NCBI GenBank assembly: GCA_949283655.1
Contig: CASDTH010000016.1
Coordinates: forward strand, 1 to 64,000
Length of the DNA stretch: 64,000 bases
Origin: an uncultured bacterium
GTDB taxonomy: Bacteria > Bacillota > Clostridia > Oscillospirales > Acutalibacteraceae
Reading direction: 5' to 3'
Below the pieces are notes generated by a model. That model was not told the origin of the DNA. It ran no database searches and worked only from the letters and a program-made list of their open reading frames with translations. This document shows positions 39,242 to 46,926 of the stretch, piece after piece. The translations under genes were made by a program, and so were the position numbers. Numbering within the stretch: the first letter of the stretch is position 1; every line of letters begins with the position of its first letter.

Positions 39242-39526
39242 CTACAGCCGCCCGTCGATCTTTGCGGCCCGCAAAAGAATTTCAATCAATAGCGCGGGGA
39301 TGAGTGCGGCAGCGAGCGTATCTTTGCCGCAGGCAAACAGATCGCTGCTTAAAATGGTCAGCGTGTAATAATCGCCCAGACGCCCGGCGCAGAGATAGGC
39401 TGCGGCTGACGCGGCAAACAGCAGGAGAACCAGAATACCGCCATATTTCAGCAGCAGCTTGGGCAGCCGGTGCATGGTATGTAGGGTGTTGTGCAGCTCG
39501 GATAATGCTTTTTGGATCTGGCGCAT
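39242..39526 (-). CDS. Small two-helix membrane protein, unknown
   Basis: 94 residues from the ATG at 39526, chosen because GGGAGG is 8 nt upstream; a start at 39541 overlaps that site. Amphipathic N-terminal helix, one hydrophobic helix (about 28-47) and a second (about 65-85). No family recognised; stands alone on the minus strand between plus-strand genes. Confidence 0.55.
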   Translation of the reverse strand: MRQIQKALSELHNTLHTMHRLPKLLLKYGGILVLLLFAASAAAYLCAGRLGDYYTLTILSSDLFACGKDTLAAALIPALLIEILLRAAKIDGRL

Positions 39527-39636
39527 AAGCTTCCCTCCCAAGGAATCTGTTTTTATACAAACGGTAATACTATTATACTGATGTAAGCTTTATTTGCGCA
39601 ATGAATAAATAATGGAATGCTTCACTGGAGGAAAGG

Positions 39637-40422
39637 ATGATCAGCTTGCTTCAAACTGGCGCTTCTACCGCTTGCTTTTATCCGCTGGAAACGGAACAGG
39701 CCCTTGCGCGTCTGGGCAAGCTCGGCTTTTCTGTGGCGGAGGTTTTTTTCAACGCCTATTCTGAGATGCATGGTCCCTTGCTGGAGCGTATTTGCTGGGA
39801 GTGTCAGGCATATGGGGTACGTGTGGCGTCAGTACATCCCTTTACCTCCGGGACGGAGCCCTATTTTCTATTCGGCGCATATGAGCGGCGGTACCTTGAT
39901 ACGCTGGAATACTATAAACGCTATTTCGACGCCGCCAATGTGTTGGGGGCGAAGGTGCTGGTGATACACGGGGCAAAAAAGGGCGCTTCCGTCCCGGAGG
40001 AGACATACTTTGAGCGGTTTCACAAGCTAGCGTGTCTCGCGAAGGAGCAGGGCGTTTTTGTTGCGCAGGAGAACGTGGTAGATTTCGCCTCAGAGTCAGC
40101 TGATTTTCTGGCGAGAATGCGCAGCGCACTCGGCTCAGATTTTCATATGGTGCTCGATATCAAGCAGGCGGTGCTCTCCGGGCTGGATCCCCTTGCGCTT
40201 GCACGTCAGTTTGCCGGGGAGATCGTCCATATCCACGCAAGCGATCATCTGCCAGGCCGCCCTTGCTTGCCGCCTGGGGAGGGTGGGTTTGATTTTGCCG
40301 CCTTGTGGGAGATCCTGCGGCAGGAGGACTACCAGGGCGATGCGGTGATAGAGCTATATGCGCATAATTTTGAAAGGGATATGCAGCTTCAACAGGCAAA
40401 GGCCTTTCTGGAATCGCTTTAA
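39637..40422 (+). CDS. Sugar phosphate isomerase/epimerase (xylose-isomerase-like TIM barrel)
   Basis: 261 residues, GGAGG 7 nt before the ATG. An AP-endonuclease-2/xylose isomerase-like barrel: the strands ending FSVAEVFFNAYSE, VASVHPFT, KVLVIHGAKK, VFVAQENVVDF, HMVLDIKQA, IVHIHASDH and DAVIELYAHNF carry the metal-binding Glu, Asp, His and Glu residues. Such enzymes isomerise or epimerise keto sugars or inositols; the substrate is unknown. Confidence 0.88.
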   Translation: MISLLQTGASTACFYPLETEQALARLGKLGFSVAEVFFNAYSEMHGPLLERICWECQAYGVRVASVHPFTSGTEPYFLFGAYERRYLDTLEYYKRYFDAANVLGAKVLVIHGAKKGASVPEETYFERFHKLACLAKEQGVFVAQENVVDFASESADFLARMRSALGSDFHMVLDIKQAVLSGLDPLALARQFAGEIVHIHASDHLPGRPCLPPGEGGFDFAALWEILRQEDYQGDAVIELYAHNFERDMQLQQAKAFLESL

Positions 40423-40434
40423 ACTGGCTGGAGA

Positions 40435-40530
40435 CCGGTATACAAAGGGGACGCGGGTGGGTCAAACGCTTTCCGGGCATGGGCTGGGCGCCGAAAACCG
40501 CTGGCGTTCTCTGCGAGCCGGTGCAAACGA
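40435..40530. repeat. Diverged copy of the inverted-repeat family
   Basis: ACCGGTATACAAAGGGGACG on the left and GCGCCGAAAACCGCTGGCG on the right resemble the ends of the clearer copies, but the terminal bases differ. Assigned with less certainty. Confidence 0.4.
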
Positions 40531-40604
40531 CGCGCATGGTTGCGAGCGCTCCTCTCCAGGTGATTCGGGTTTCTACTGTTTGCACAATGTTTACGTTTTG
40601 GGGC

Positions 40605-40634
40605 TTGCGAAGTTTTGAATGCCTATGATACAAT
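40605..40634 (+). promoter_or_regulatory. Possible promoter of nrdR
   Basis: TTGCGA (40605-40610), 18 bp, TACAAT (40629-40634), 75 bp before the start. Confidence 0.45.
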
Positions 40635-40708
40635 AGATAACACGTAGATATGAACAGGAGAGCAACGAGCGAAGGCTGTTTTTCATTACTGACTAAAAGG
40701 ATCGGGAA

Positions 40709-41185
40709 GTGATCGGTTTGAGATGTCCGTTTTGCGGTTGTGAGGAGAGCAAGGTTATTGATTCCCGCCCGACGGATGAGGGAGAGCGGATTCGCCGCCG
40801 CCGGGAATGTGTGCGCTGTGCAAAGCGGTTCACCACTTATGAGGTGATCGAAACCGTGCCGGTGGTTGTTGTCAAAAAGGATAAATCGCGCGAGGTATTT
40901 GATCGAGATAAGCTCTATAACGGCATGCTGCGCGCATGCGAAAAACGGCCGGTCAGCGCAGCTGCTCTATCCGCTGCGGTGGATGATATTGAAGCTTCCC
41001 TCCAGAATTCACTGGATCGGGAGGTCACGTCTACGCGGATTGGTGAGCTGGCGATGGAAAAGCTCCGGGAGATTGATGAGGTGGCCTATGTCCGTTTTGC
41101 CTCTGTGTACCGTCAGTTTAAGGATATCGATACCTTCCGGGAGGAATTGATGAAGCTGAAGCAGGAGAAAAAGGCAGAGCACTGA
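40709..41185 (+). CDS. nrdR: Transcriptional repressor NrdR
   Basis: 158 residues with a GTG start preceded by AAAGGA. The zinc ribbon has Cys6, Cys9, Cys34 and Cys37 (CPFC and CVRC), with the basic segment ERIRRRRE between; an ATP-cone domain follows ([18 protein letters not shown] onwards). NrdR senses ATP/dATP and represses ribonucleotide reductase genes. No target nrd operon and no NrdR boxes were seen in this window. Closed by a bidirectional terminator. Confidence 0.96.
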   Translation: MIGLRCPFCGCEESKVIDSRPTDEGERIRRRRECVRCAKRFTTYEVIETVPVVVVKKDKSREVFDRDKLYNGMLRACEKRPVSAAALSAAVDDIEASLQNSLDREVTSTRIGELAMEKLREIDEVAYVRFASVYRQFKDIDTFREELMKLKQEKKAEH

Positions 41186-41210
41186 TTGCCAAACAAGCGA
41201 TTCATAATGT

Positions 41211-41259
41211 AAAAAGCACGATCCCAAACTGCATGGCAGCGTTTGGAATCGTGCTTTTT
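41211..41259. terminator. Bidirectional terminator between nrdR and the LacI gene
   Basis: AAAAAGCACGAT plus CCAAAC pairs with GTTTGG plus ATCGTGCTTTTT; U-runs on both sides, between convergent genes. Confidence 0.9.
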
Positions 41260-41298
41260 GATGCCTGAGCCGTGAGAAAGCCTGAGCGGGAAGGCGGC

Positions 41299-42315
41299 TC
41301 AATGCTCCCTTAGCCGCTTTACGCTGCTGCGAAGGATGAGCTCCGGTTCCAGGCAAACCGTGTGGGGCGGGGCGTTTTTGCCCTTGATCCTGCCAATGAG
41401 AAGGCGACAGGCCTCTTCCCCGAGCCGCTGTGCATCCTGTGCAACCGAAGTTAACTCCACCCCCAGCGCAAACGGGGAAAGGGAGTTATCATAGCTGACG
41501 AGAGAGAAATCCTCCGGCACCCGTAACTTCTGGCCGTATAAATATTTTAGAAAGCCCAGCGCCATCATATCGTTGGAGACAAAGGCTGCGGTAGCGTCGG
41601 TTTTTAACAGGGCTTCCGCCGCATGGTAGCCGCTGTCAAACCGATAATCGCCTTCGGCCACCAGGGCAGGGTCAAAAGGCCGGCCGGCCTCCTCCAGCGC
41701 GGCGCGGTAACCTGCCAGACGTGCGCGGCCATTGTTGGCGCGTGTGTTGGCCACATAGGCGATGCGCGTATGTCCGCTTTCCAGCAGATGATTGGTGGCG
41801 ATTCGCGCACCCTGCTCATTATCAAACAACACCTTGTCGCACACCAGGTTGTCATATACCCGGTCAACCTGAATATAGGGGAAAGGCAGCCGGCTGAGTG
41901 CTTCTAGCAGGCGGGTATTCTCCTGATAGGATTCATTGCTGACAATGAGAAACAGGCCGTCCACCCCGTGGGAGGTGATTTCGTGCAGCAGGGCGCAATC
42001 CGAGTGGTACCTGTCGTTGGAGCTGGCAATGAGCAGCAGGTAACCGTCTCGCTGGCAACAATCCTCAATCCGCTTGGCTAGGGAGGAAAAGAAGGGATTT
42101 TCAATATCGGGCAGGATAAGAGCGAGCGTCCGCGTTTTTTTTGTGACAAGGCTGCGGGCTGCCTGATTGGGCGCATAGTTGAGCCGCCGCGCAGTCTCCC
42201 GAATAAGCTCTTTTTTATCCTGTGTGATGCGGCAGGGACGATTATTGAGCACCAGCGATACGGCGCTGACGGATACACCGGCCTCTCTGGCGATATCCTT
42301 TATGGTTGCACTCAT
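41299..42315 (-). CDS. LacI/GalR family transcriptional regulator
   Basis: 338 residues, AAGGAT about 11 nt before the ATG. Residues 1-25 form the LacI HTH (TIKDIAREAGVSVSAVSLVL with the hinge helix NQAARSLVTKK about 50-60), then a periplasmic-binding-protein-like effector domain with DRVYDN and DMMALGFL segments. Downstream of the minus-strand nucleoside salvage operon, which has a perfect 20-bp LacI-type palindrome at its promoter, this is the likely repressor, probably with ribose or a nucleoside as inducer. Own promoter at 42363-42391. Confidence 0.92.
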   Translation of the reverse strand: MSATIKDIAREAGVSVSAVSLVLNNRPCRITQDKKELIRETARRLNYAPNQAARSLVTKKTRTLALILPDIENPFFSSLAKRIEDCCQRDGYLLLIASSNDRYHSDCALLHEITSHGVDGLFLIVSNESYQENTRLLEALSRLPFPYIQVDRVYDNLVCDKVLFDNEQGARIATNHLLESGHTRIAYVANTRANNGRARLAGYRAALEEAGRPFDPALVAEGDYRFDSGYHAAEALLKTDATAAFVSNDMMALGFLKYLYGQKLRVPEDFSLVSYDNSLSPFALGVELTSVAQDAQRLGEEACRLLIGRIKGKNAPPHTVCLEPELILRSSVKRLREH

Positions 42316-42362
42316 AAAATCAACGATCCTTTTCCATTGGCAATTTTGGCACGCTTTTCTTT

Positions 42363-42391
42363 ATTCTACTGGATGATGGATTGATTTTCAA
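42363..42391 (-). promoter_or_regulatory. Promoter of the LacI regulator
   Basis: On the minus strand TTGAAA (42391-42386), 17 bp, TAGAAT (42368-42363), about 50 bp before the start. Confidence 0.6.
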
Positions 42392-42532
42392 TAGGAAATT
42401 TGGCCACTAAGTTTTCAACGCCTGCCACGGAAAGAATGCGCCGCAGAGAGAGCGGCGCTGAAACGTTCCGTATGGTTGGTTTCATTGCCGCCGCCTCTGC
42501 GGCGTAGTTTTTATGCTCCGTGTGAAAGCCCG

Positions 42533-42550
42533 GCCGGTTAGAGAGCCGGC
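42533..42550 (-). terminator. Short hairpin after the transporter gene
   Basis: GCCGG and CCGGC pair around an 8-nt loop directly beyond the transporter stop; a second GC-rich hairpin (about 42487-42504) follows. Weak U-tract, so termination is uncertain and read-through into the LacI gene is possible. Confidence 0.45.
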
Positions 42551-42551
42551 G

Positions 42552-43979
42552 TTAGGACATGGGCAGGAAAACGATCATCGAGAGCACAAACATGAATACG
42601 GTGCCGGCGATCATGGGGAAGGAGGTGCGTTTGACGACCTCGATCGGGCTTTTCTTCACGGAGCCGGCGACGATCATCGTCACGGCTGCTACCGGGGAAA
42701 CGGCGCGCAGCAGGTTGCCCGCTAGGCCCATGGGGACGCTGACCGCCAGCACGCTGATGCCGGCCGCTGCCGCCAGCGGAACCATCAGCGGAACCATCGC
42801 AAAGAACAGCGCAGTGCCGCTGCCGCTGAGGATGACGATCAATGCCGTCAGACCGACCAGGATGAGCGGGAGGACAAAGCCAAGATTGCCGCCCGAGATG
42901 CCGAGCATGGCGTTCTGGAGAGCGTCGATCAGACCGATGGATTTCAGCCCTGTGACGAATACGGAGGCTGCAACCAGCAGGGCTACGATTGGCATGGCGC
43001 CGCCCATGCCTTTGAAGAAGGTCTCGGTGCCATCCAGCGCTGCCTTGGCCTTCCGGTGGCGGATGATCTCACAGACCAGCGCAATGACAAAGGAGAAGAG
43101 CGTGGCCACCTCAACGCTGATGTTTACATCCAGCTCCGTTGCGCTTTGCAGAATGAACACAATGATCAACAGAAGAATGGGCAGCAGGGGAAGGATGGCG
43201 TAAACGGTTTTAAAGAGCTTTCCGCCTTCAATGGCTTTGACATCCTTGACGTCGGCCAATGCGGAGGCCTCTCCGGCGCCCTGTTTTTTATCCATATGCT
43301 TCTGCCAGAAATAATGGGCAATTGCCATAACCAGCAGGGTGGGGATGGATACGATTGCATGATAACGGAACACATAATCGGTGGCCGTCAGGCCGGCAAA
43401 TTCGGCGGTCTTGGCCAGTTCTTCAGCGATAGCTACGTTATCGGAGCCCAGAGGGGTGGGCATTACGGTCGCGGTGGTCGCAATGATACCGGCGGCGGTC
43501 AGCGTGCTCATACCGGCCTTGACCATGACCGGATACAGTGTTGCAAGCAGGATGATCGCTAGGTTGGACGCACTGGGTATGACCAGAGAGAGCAGGTTTC
43601 CAAGCAGGAAAACAACCGGCACGAGGAAATAGACGGATTTGATTTTGCCGATTGGTTTGGTCAGAACGCTAACGGTGACCTCATTGGCTCCGATAGCGCT
43701 CATATAGGCGGAGTAACCGCCCAGAATAAGGATAATGAAGCCGGCGGCGCTTAAAGTATCCTTAAACTGGTCGGCGATTGCCTTGAGCGGATCCAGCCAG
43801 ACGGCGCCTGTGCTTTCAAAATCCGTTATGGCGATGCCGTTACCCATGGCAATGCCGATAAACATCAGCACCACACCCATAAGCAACAGGGTGATCTTGA
43901 TGTCCATCTTTTTGATGAGCATGATGATGACGATGGCAACCGAAATCAGGGCGGCGCCATACATGATGACAGCGGACAT
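42552..43979 (-). CDS. DcuC/ArsB-superfamily transporter (probable nucleoside or sugar-acid permease)
   Basis: 475 residues from the ATG at 43979, preceded by AAGGAGG; an ORF extension upstream overlaps the nucleoside hydrolase. Twelve or more hydrophobic segments with the DcuC-type motifs VIPSASNLAIILLATLYPV, TPLGSDNVAIA and the second-half mirror LSGSGTALFFAMVPL. DcuC proteins exchange C4-dicarboxylates, but its place behind ribokinase and nucleoside hydrolase makes a nucleoside or purine substrate more likely. Assignment of substrate is inference. Confidence 0.85.
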   Translation of the reverse strand: MSAVIMYGAALISVAIVIIMLIKKMDIKITLLLMGVVLMFIGIAMGNGIAITDFESTGAVWLDPLKAIADQFKDTLSAAGFIILILGGYSAYMSAIGANEVTVSVLTKPIGKIKSVYFLVPVVFLLGNLLSLVIPSASNLAIILLATLYPVMVKAGMSTLTAAGIIATTATVMPTPLGSDNVAIAEELAKTAEFAGLTATDYVFRYHAIVSIPTLLVMAIAHYFWQKHMDKKQGAGEASALADVKDVKAIEGGKLFKTVYAILPLLPILLLIIVFILQSATELDVNISVEVATLFSFVIALVCEIIRHRKAKAALDGTETFFKGMGGAMPIVALLVAASVFVTGLKSIGLIDALQNAMLGISGGNLGFVLPLILVGLTALIVILSGSGTALFFAMVPLMVPLAAAAGISVLAVSVPMGLAGNLLRAVSPVAAVTMIVAGSVKKSPIEVVKRTSFPMIAGTVFMFVLSMIVFLPMS

Positions 43980-44008
43980 GAATATACCTCCTTCTGAAAA
44001 CTTGAGTG

Positions 44009-44929
44009 TTAAATGCAGCGGGCGATGCTCTCCAGGAACCACTTGCGGAACAGCTCCTGATCGATATCCATGCAGACCTTGGCATTGTTGGGCTTGCCAA
44101 GATAGCCCTTGAGATCCACCAGCGTACATCCGGCCGTCATGGAACCGGATAGCTCTACATCCACGCAGGTTTCCACCATTTCATAAAGCTCCGGCTTGAG
44201 CAGATATGCAATGGCACAGCTATCATACATTTTTAGGCCGGTTTTCATGCTGCCGCCGCGGTATTTCTGGAACAGGCAGTATGCCATGCGGCCCACCTCG
44301 CCCAGCTGTGGGAGCTTGGCGCTGTCTTCCGGGAGGACGAGCGCCTTCCAGCCCACATCCAACCCCGCCATCACAAGCGGCAGCCCGCAGTCAAACACAA
44401 TCTTAGCAGCCTCTGGATCAGTTGCTACATTGAATTCAGACATAACCCCTTTGTTTCCTCTGCTGGCGGAGCCACCCATTAGAACGATCTCTCGGATGTT
44501 CTCCTTAACCTCAGGGTAGGTTTTTAAGAGCAGGGCAATGTTCGTCAGCGGAGCGATCGGCACCAGTGTGACCGGCTCCTCGCTCTCCAGAATGACGCGG
44601 CGCATGGCGTCTACGGCGTTTTCTTTGAGCAACAGGTGATCATCCGGTTCCTCAAAATCAAAGCCCTCCATGCCGCTCTGACCGTGGACGTTGCTGGCGT
44701 CGGTGAACGGCCGGATCAAAGGCGCATCGGCGCCCTTGGCGACTGGTACCTCCTTGCGGAAAAATTTCAGGATCCGCAGAGCGTTGTAGGTGACCTTATC
44801 CAGCGAGACATTGCCGGCCACCGTGGTGAGGAGCTTTACGTCCAGCTCCTCGCTGAAGAGGGCGATGGCAATGGCGACGGCGTCGTCAATGCCGGGGTCT
44901 GTGTCGATAATAATTGGGCGTTTGTTCAT
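44009..44929 (-). CDS. Ribonucleoside hydrolase (inosine-uridine-preferring family)
   Basis: 306 residues, AGGAGG 7 nt before the ATG. N-terminal metal site DTDPGIDDA (9-17) binds Ca2+ and the ribose hydroxyls; further conserved parts are IAPLTNIALLL, MGGSASRGN and an EFNVATDPEA segment. Cleaves nucleosides to base and ribose. The start codon directly follows the ribokinase stop, so the two are cotranscribed; the ribose released is phosphorylated by that kinase. Confidence 0.95.
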   Translation of the reverse strand: MNKRPIIIDTDPGIDDAVAIAIALFSEELDVKLLTTVAGNVSLDKVTYNALRILKFFRKEVPVAKGADAPLIRPFTDASNVHGQSGMEGFDFEEPDDHLLLKENAVDAMRRVILESEEPVTLVPIAPLTNIALLLKTYPEVKENIREIVLMGGSASRGNKGVMSEFNVATDPEAAKIVFDCGLPLVMAGLDVGWKALVLPEDSAKLPQLGEVGRMAYCLFQKYRGGSMKTGLKMYDSCAIAYLLKPELYEMVETCVDVELSGSMTAGCTLVDLKGYLGKPNNAKVCMDIDQELFRKWFLESIARCI

Positions 44930-45850
44930 TTATGATTCCTCCTTAAAATAAGCTTCCACTTCATTCAGATAGGGGATCGACTGCTGAGCGCCGGGCCTTG
45001 TAATGGTCAGGGATGCAACCTTTGTGGCAAAACGCATGCACTGTTCCATCGCTTCGCCCTGCACAAGAGCGCATGCCAGCGCGCCGATATAGGAGTCCCC
45101 GGCCCCGGTGGTGTCTACATTCGGTACGGAATAGCTGCCCACCTGGATGATTTCCTCTCCCATGCGGCAAACGCTGCCCATTTCGCCCAGAGTAATGATC
45201 GCGCCGCCAACGCCAAGCGCCTGAAACCGTGCAAGCGCATTCTGGCAACTGTCCGTATCGCTGGGGTATAGGCCGGTCAGGAACTCGCATTCTGTTTGAT
45301 TGACCACAATCAGATCGATGCTGGAATAGGCCTCCGCCGGGATCGGCTTGGCAGGGGCCGGATTAAACAGGGTGAACAGGCCCCTGCTTTTTGCGGCGGC
45401 GAGAGCGCCAATCACGGCACGCCCCTCACACTCGTATTGCGTCACAAAAAGATCGCCCGGTTCGGCCAAACGGTCCAGGATATCCACAACGTCCTTTGCA
45501 CGCATCTCATGGTTGGCGCCGGCATTGAGGATGATCCGATTATCCCCTGCGCAGCGGGTGATGACCGCTACACCGGTGCTGTTGCAGTCGCTGTGATCCA
45601 CATGGGTGCAGTTGACGCCGGCGCTCTCCAGCGCCAGGCACAGCTGGTCTCCAAACAAATCCCGCCCAACGCGCGCAATCATCCAGGTTGGGGCGCCGAG
45701 CTTTGCGGCAGCAACCGCTTGATTGCCGCCCTTGCCGCCCGGATTGGTTAAAAAATTGCGCCCCTCCACGGTTTGCCCTGCCTGTGGCATAGCGTCGCAC
45801 TCGATGGTGAGATCCATATTTAAACTGCCGAATACAATCACTTTTCCCAT
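44930..45850 (-). CDS. rbsK: Ribokinase
   Basis: 306 residues with GAGGT 6 nt before the ATG. PfkB family: N-terminal GSLNMDLT and the substrate loop NPGGKGGNQAVAAAKLG (about 36-52), C-terminal ATP/anion-hole motif DTTGAGDSYIGAL (about 246-258) with the catalytic Asp. Phosphorylates D-ribose to ribose-5-phosphate, feeding nucleoside-derived ribose into the pentose phosphate pathway. Central gene of the salvage operon. Confidence 0.93.
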   Translation of the reverse strand: MGKVIVFGSLNMDLTIECDAMPQAGQTVEGRNFLTNPGGKGGNQAVAAAKLGAPTWMIARVGRDLFGDQLCLALESAGVNCTHVDHSDCNSTGVAVITRCAGDNRIILNAGANHEMRAKDVVDILDRLAEPGDLFVTQYECEGRAVIGALAAAKSRGLFTLFNPAPAKPIPAEAYSSIDLIVVNQTECEFLTGLYPSDTDSCQNALARFQALGVGGAIITLGEMGSVCRMGEEIIQVGSYSVPNVDTTGAGDSYIGALACALVQGEAMEQCMRFATKVASLTITRPGAQQSIPYLNEVEAYFKEES

Positions 45851-45924
45851 AGCTTACCTCGTTTCTCCGCAGAAATTGATCTTTTATAAAGCCAGCTCGC
45901 CACTGCGGCGGCGTGTCAGTGGGC

Positions 45925-46353
45925 TCAAAGCGCTGTACCGCTGGGGTGGACGAAGCGCACCATGCCATGGCCCAGGCCAGGAGAAGGGCGCTTGACAAAC
46001 CCCAGGCGCTCATAAAAGCCCTCGGTACCTGGTGTGGCCATCAGACCGACGTAAGCGTTACTGCAGGCCCTTCCGTCAATATACTGAAGGACCGACTCCA
46101 TCAGCAGGCGGCCGATGCCATGGCCCTGATAGGCGGGATCCACCACTACATCCTTGATGAAAAACACAATGCGGTCATCCCCAACGATGCGGGCGATGCC
46201 GACCGGCGCCCCGTCGTCCGTCACCTCAACGGTGAAGAGCGTTTTAGTCAGAGCGGCGGCCACATCCTCCAGGGGATAGGGCTGAAAGCCGACTTTTTCC
46301 CGCAGCGCACAATATACCTCCGGTGTCAACGCCTGTTCCCGTATTTGCAGCAA
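45925..46353 (-). CDS. GNAT family N-acetyltransferase, first gene of the nucleoside operon
   Basis: 142 residues from a TTG start with AGGAAG about 12 nt upstream; no better ATG is available near the operon promoter. Acetyl-CoA site DVVVDPAYQGHGIGRLLMES (motif A) and the C-terminal GFYERLGFVKR motif are clear. Its acceptor substrate is unknown; acetylation of a nucleoside-derived sugar or of a protein is possible. It lies 74 bp from the ribokinase start, so it is probably part of the same operon. Confidence 0.85.
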   Translation of the reverse strand: MLQIREQALTPEVYCALREKVGFQPYPLEDVAAALTKTLFTVEVTDDGAPVGIARIVGDDRIVFFIKDVVVDPAYQGHGIGRLLMESVLQYIDGRACSNAYVGLMATPGTEGFYERLGFVKRPSPGLGHGMVRFVHPSGTAL

Positions 46354-46374
46354 ATCAGATCACCGCTTCCTATT

Positions 46375-46394
46375 TTGATAAAACGTTTTATCAA
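46375..46394 (-). promoter_or_regulatory. LacI-type operator of the nucleoside operon
   Basis: TTGATAAAACGTTTTATCAA: a perfect 20-bp palindrome with the central CG characteristic of LacI/GalR sites. It lies just downstream of the predicted transcription start and 20 bp before the GNAT start, a position suited to road-block repression. Confidence 0.8.
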
Positions 46395-46406
46395 CTTTCT
46401 GGCCTA

Positions 46407-46435
46407 ATAGTAGCACGTCTCAGGCATATTGTCAA
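46407..46435 (-). promoter_or_regulatory. Sigma-A promoter of the nucleoside operon
   Basis: On the minus strand TTGACA (46435-46430), exactly 17 bp, TACTAT (46412-46407). Confidence 0.8.
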
Positions 46436-46528
46436 TAGTAATTTTTACATTCCTCCATGTTTTTTATGCATCCTGTGGAGGGAAGGGAGAAACTTTCACA
46501 GGCGCATGCTCCAAACATGCTGCATTCA

Positions 46529-46557
46529 TTGACAAAAGCAACGGCTTACGTTATAAT
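46529..46557 (+). promoter_or_regulatory. Sigma-A promoter of the T-box-alaS transcript
   Basis: TTGACA (46529-46534), exactly 17 bp, TATAAT (46552-46557): a consensus promoter. Confidence 0.85.
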
Positions 46558-46574
46558 AATTTCAAATCTTTCAT

Positions 46575-46800
46575 AGTTGCGAACAGGCTGCGAAGGGGAT
46601 GAAGCACGTGCTTCCCGCCACAGAGAGGAAAGCCCCAGGCTGCAAGGCTTTCTGTGTGAACCGTGTGATGCCGCCCCGGAGTCCGCTGCGAAGAGCGGCG
46701 CGTTCCCCGCGTTAAGGGAAGAGAGTGGTGCTTTTTGCACAATTTGGGTGGTACCGCGGAGCCTGTGCTCCGTCCCATATTGTACGAAAGGCTTTTTTTA
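46575..46800 (+). ncRNA. T-box leader (tRNA-Ala-sensing riboswitch) of alaS
   Basis: The invariant T-box sequence GGGTGGTACCGCGG is at 46746-46759. Upstream there is a stem I-like region with CAGAGAG at 46621 and a GAAAGCC/GGCTTTC stem around GGCTGCAA. A GCC alanine codon at 46670-46672 (in GATGCCGCC) is a candidate specifier; a second GCC follows directly. The sequence AGCCT (46760 on) can pair with AGGCT before a T-run (46790-46799) as a terminator, though the stem is short. Uncharged tRNA-Ala would stabilise the antiterminator and raise AlaRS synthesis. Confidence 0.85.
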
Positions 46801-46926
46801 TTTGTTGAATCAGTTGAAAAGCCTGTTTTGCGTGCATCCCGGCTGAGCGCTTCATGCGCTGGCAATCCCCTGTGCGTACGCGGGCACCGCCCCCGCGTCT
46901 TACCAAGAAATATTGAGGTGTTGTAA

